DNA of 64,000 nucleotides from Marinimicrobium hydrolyticum (GTDB lineage Bacteria > Pseudomonadota > Gammaproteobacteria > Pseudomonadales > Cellvibrionaceae). A model generated the notes under the pieces. It saw nothing but the letters and a program-made list of their open reading frames with translations, was not told the DNA's origin and did not search any database. The DNA is taken from the NCBI RefSeq assembly GCF_030848505.1, contig NZ_JAVDDU010000012.1:1-64000 (forward strand), read 5' to 3'. The position numbers and the translations under genes were made by a program. Position 1 is the first letter of the stretch; every line of letters begins with the position of its first letter. Below, piece after piece: positions 62,657 through 64,000 of the stretch.

Positions 62657-63304
62657 TCAAACGTCGTCCAGCCAGTTTTTTATCACCTTATCAATATCGC
62701 CATCGTACTTTCTGGCGGATTCCGCAAATTGACTGCGGAACGAGCGGCCAAGGTTAACCCCATCCAACACCAGATTGATCAGCTTCCACTCACCGGCGCG
62801 GTTTTTGGCCATGGTGTAAGACAAGCGATGGTTGCTACCACGGTGGCGCACCTCTTGGCGCACGGTGACGCGACGCTCGTCAGAGATATCCTGCTCGGGA
62901 GGCACCACTCGTATGTCGCTGTCCACGTAGCTGGCAATGCCTCTGGAATAAGTGCGTACCAGACCCCGGCGGAACACTTGGGCGAACTCGCGAATCTGCT
63001 CATCAGTGGCATCATCACCCTGCGGCCCCATCACCACTCGGGCGATATAGGCAAAGTCGACCACCGGCTCCAGCGTTTCCTCGAACTCGGCGAAATAAGC
63101 TTCCCGGTCCTTTTCGCCACCGTCGTATTTGCGCACGACCTGCAACAAGTCATCCGTAACCAATTTTACAATTTCGTGCGGCGTGTCCGCCTTGTCCTGA
63201 GGGTTTCCTGCCTGAACCGTAAACGCCAAACTGGCGAGCAATGCTGCTGCCATTAGCCATAAAGTACGAACGGAGATGAAACGGCGTATCTGAGTCACTA
63301 ACAT
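62657..63304 (-). CDS. mlaC: MlaC-like phospholipid-transport periplasmic protein (Ttg2D family)
   Basis: A protein of about 215 residues with a signal peptide ending Val-Gln-Ala and the MlaC/Ttg2D fold, including Pro-Val-Val-Asp-Phe-Ala-Tyr-Ile-Ala-Arg, Phe-Arg-Arg-Gly-Leu-Val-Arg-Thr-Tyr and Trp-Lys-Leu-Ile-Asn-Leu-Val-Leu-Asp-Gly-Val-Asn-Leu. MlaC shuttles lipids between the outer-membrane MlaA and the inner-membrane MlaFEDB. AAAGG nine bases upstream supports ATG 63304 over 63313. Its expected partners mlaF, mlaE, mlaD and mlaB are missing from this locus. Confidence 0.9.
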   Translation of the reverse strand: MLVTQIRRFISVRTLWLMAAALLASLAFTVQAGNPQDKADTPHEIVKLVTDDLLQVVRKYDGGEKDREAYFAEFEETLEPVVDFAYIARVVMGPQGDDATDEQIREFAQVFRRGLVRTYSRGIASYVDSDIRVVPPEQDISDERRVTVRQEVRHRGSNHRLSYTMAKNRAGEWKLINLVLDGVNLGRSFRSQFAESARKYDGDIDKVIKNWLDDV

Positions 63305-63529
63305 AAGTAACATCCTTTGAATAAGGGGCAGTCATCGTAGCGCCGGATTTGGCGCGTGCCCGGCTCGATTTCGGGCCCGGTAAACATGCGATGGCTCTAC
63401 TGACAATCGTCTCGGTACACTATACCATTTGGCAGCTTTCAGGAACCAGCCCGGTTAGCCGCGTCACTCAGACCGTTACTGGTCCCGCCCGATCCCTACA
63501 GGCGTTCACTTTACGCAAGGCCACACTTT

Positions 63530-64000
63530 ATGCTGCTTGATCTCTGGTTACCACTGATCGCCATCGCCGGGGGCTTCGTGGGCCTGCTGTGGAGCGCCGA
63601 CCGATTTGTGGCGGGCAGCGCAGCCCTGGCCTACAACCTGGGCGTGTCCAAGCTGGTGATTGGTCTGACCATTGTTTCTTTCGGAACCTCAGCGCCCGAG
63701 ATCGTCGTCTCCTTCAGCGCCTCTTTCGCTCAGGCGGGCGAATTGGCTGTCGGCAACGCATTGGGCTCCAACTTGGCCAACATGGGCCTTGTGCTGGCCG
63801 TGACTGCGCTGATTGCGCCTCTGGCTATTCATCGCCACCTGCTTCGCAATGAAATCCCCGTACTACTGCTGGTGACAGCCCTGGCAGGGGTACTGCTTTA
63901 CGACGCTCGTTTGGTTTTTTGGGAAGGCCTAATCCTACTGCTGGCTCTGCCCCTGGCGCTGGGATTTTTGACTTGGAACCGGCGCCAAGACCGCACCGAA
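63530..64000 (+). CDS. Na+/Ca2+ exchanger family antiporter (partial, cut by window end)
   Basis: The first 157 residues of a YrbG-type calcium/sodium antiporter; the frame is open at 64000. Alpha-1 repeat Gly-Thr-Ser-Ala-Pro-Glu and the nearby Gly-Asn-Ala-Leu-Gly-Ser-Asn-Leu-Ala-Asn ion-binding motif are present, with several membrane helices. In E. coli yrbG stands next to mlaF; here it is divergent from mlaC across about 225 bases. Confidence 0.92.
   Translation, partial: MLLDLWLPLIAIAGGFVGLLWSADRFVAGSAALAYNLGVSKLVIGLTIVSFGTSAPEIVVSFSASFAQAGELAVGNALGSNLANMGLVLAVTALIAPLAIHRHLLRNEIPVLLLVTALAGVLLYDARLVFWEGLILLLALPLALGFLTWNRRQDRTE

Overview
The window is about 64 kb of chromosomal DNA from a gammaproteobacterium. 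The order aroQ-accB-accC-prmA-DUF3426-dusB-fis-purH-purD, the separately promoted pstS and pstCAB-phoU with extended permeases, the sspAB-bc1-rpsI-rplM-zapE block and the murA-hisG-hisD run resemble Pseudomonadales/Cellvibrionales relatives. The sugar-related genes (uxaC, a DUF1080 lipoprotein) suggest a marine carbohydrate user; this placement is inference from gene order and content. No rRNA, tRNA, prophage, transposase or CRISPR array was seen.

Layout. 1-10.9 kb is a patchwork of single genes: a DUF2254 membrane protein, an Asp-rich lipoprotein, a RidA/flavin reductase pair, a DUF3859 protein, an APC permease overlapping an exported methyltransferase, a DUF21 protein, an unrecognised duplicated helical protein and a SMI1/KNR4 protein. 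11-15.5 kb holds a DUF1080 lipoprotein converging on a very large propeller/HEAT/cytochrome c lipoprotein, a combination typical of Planctomycetes/Verrucomicrobia. 15.8-18.9 kb is an ergothioneine operon (egtB-egtD) with a PhzF-fold gene as its third member, divergent from a PCMT-erythromycin esterase fusion. 21.6-22.25 kb is a cluster of long inverted repeats. 22.3-25.5 kb holds a periplasmic copper chaperone, a lipoprotein and dsbD. 25.8-35.5 kb is housekeeping: aroQ, accBC, prmA, dusB-fis, purH and purD, with more repeats between purH and purD. 35.6-40.6 kb has a redoxin, two overlapping membrane GTPases and an isolated uxaC. 40.6-47.5 kb is the Pho regulon block with two clear Pho boxes. 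48-64 kb holds a porin, a Yip1 protein, sspAB, a cytochrome b-c1 fusion with its Rieske protein, rpsI-rplM, zapE, a hydrolase, zapG-like, degS-like, hisD-hisG-murA-ibaG-mlaC and the start of a Na+/Ca2+ antiporter.

The most unusual signal is a dispersed family of intergenic hairpin elements at 21.6, 21.9, 22.1, 33.6, 33.9, 46.45 and 47.7 kb. Most have long, locus-specific, nearly perfect outer arms around small hairpins. Read in one direction, almost every small loop shows AGGGAY, CGGGA, AGGAA or ACGGAT. This is the ANGGA loop architecture that CsrA/RsmA proteins recognise, so these elements may be RNA-binding-protein sponges or targets. Other points of interest are an mlaC without mlaF, E, D and B, the bc1 fusion, the PhzF gene in the ergothioneine operon, and a helical protein with duplicated DRVHH motifs.
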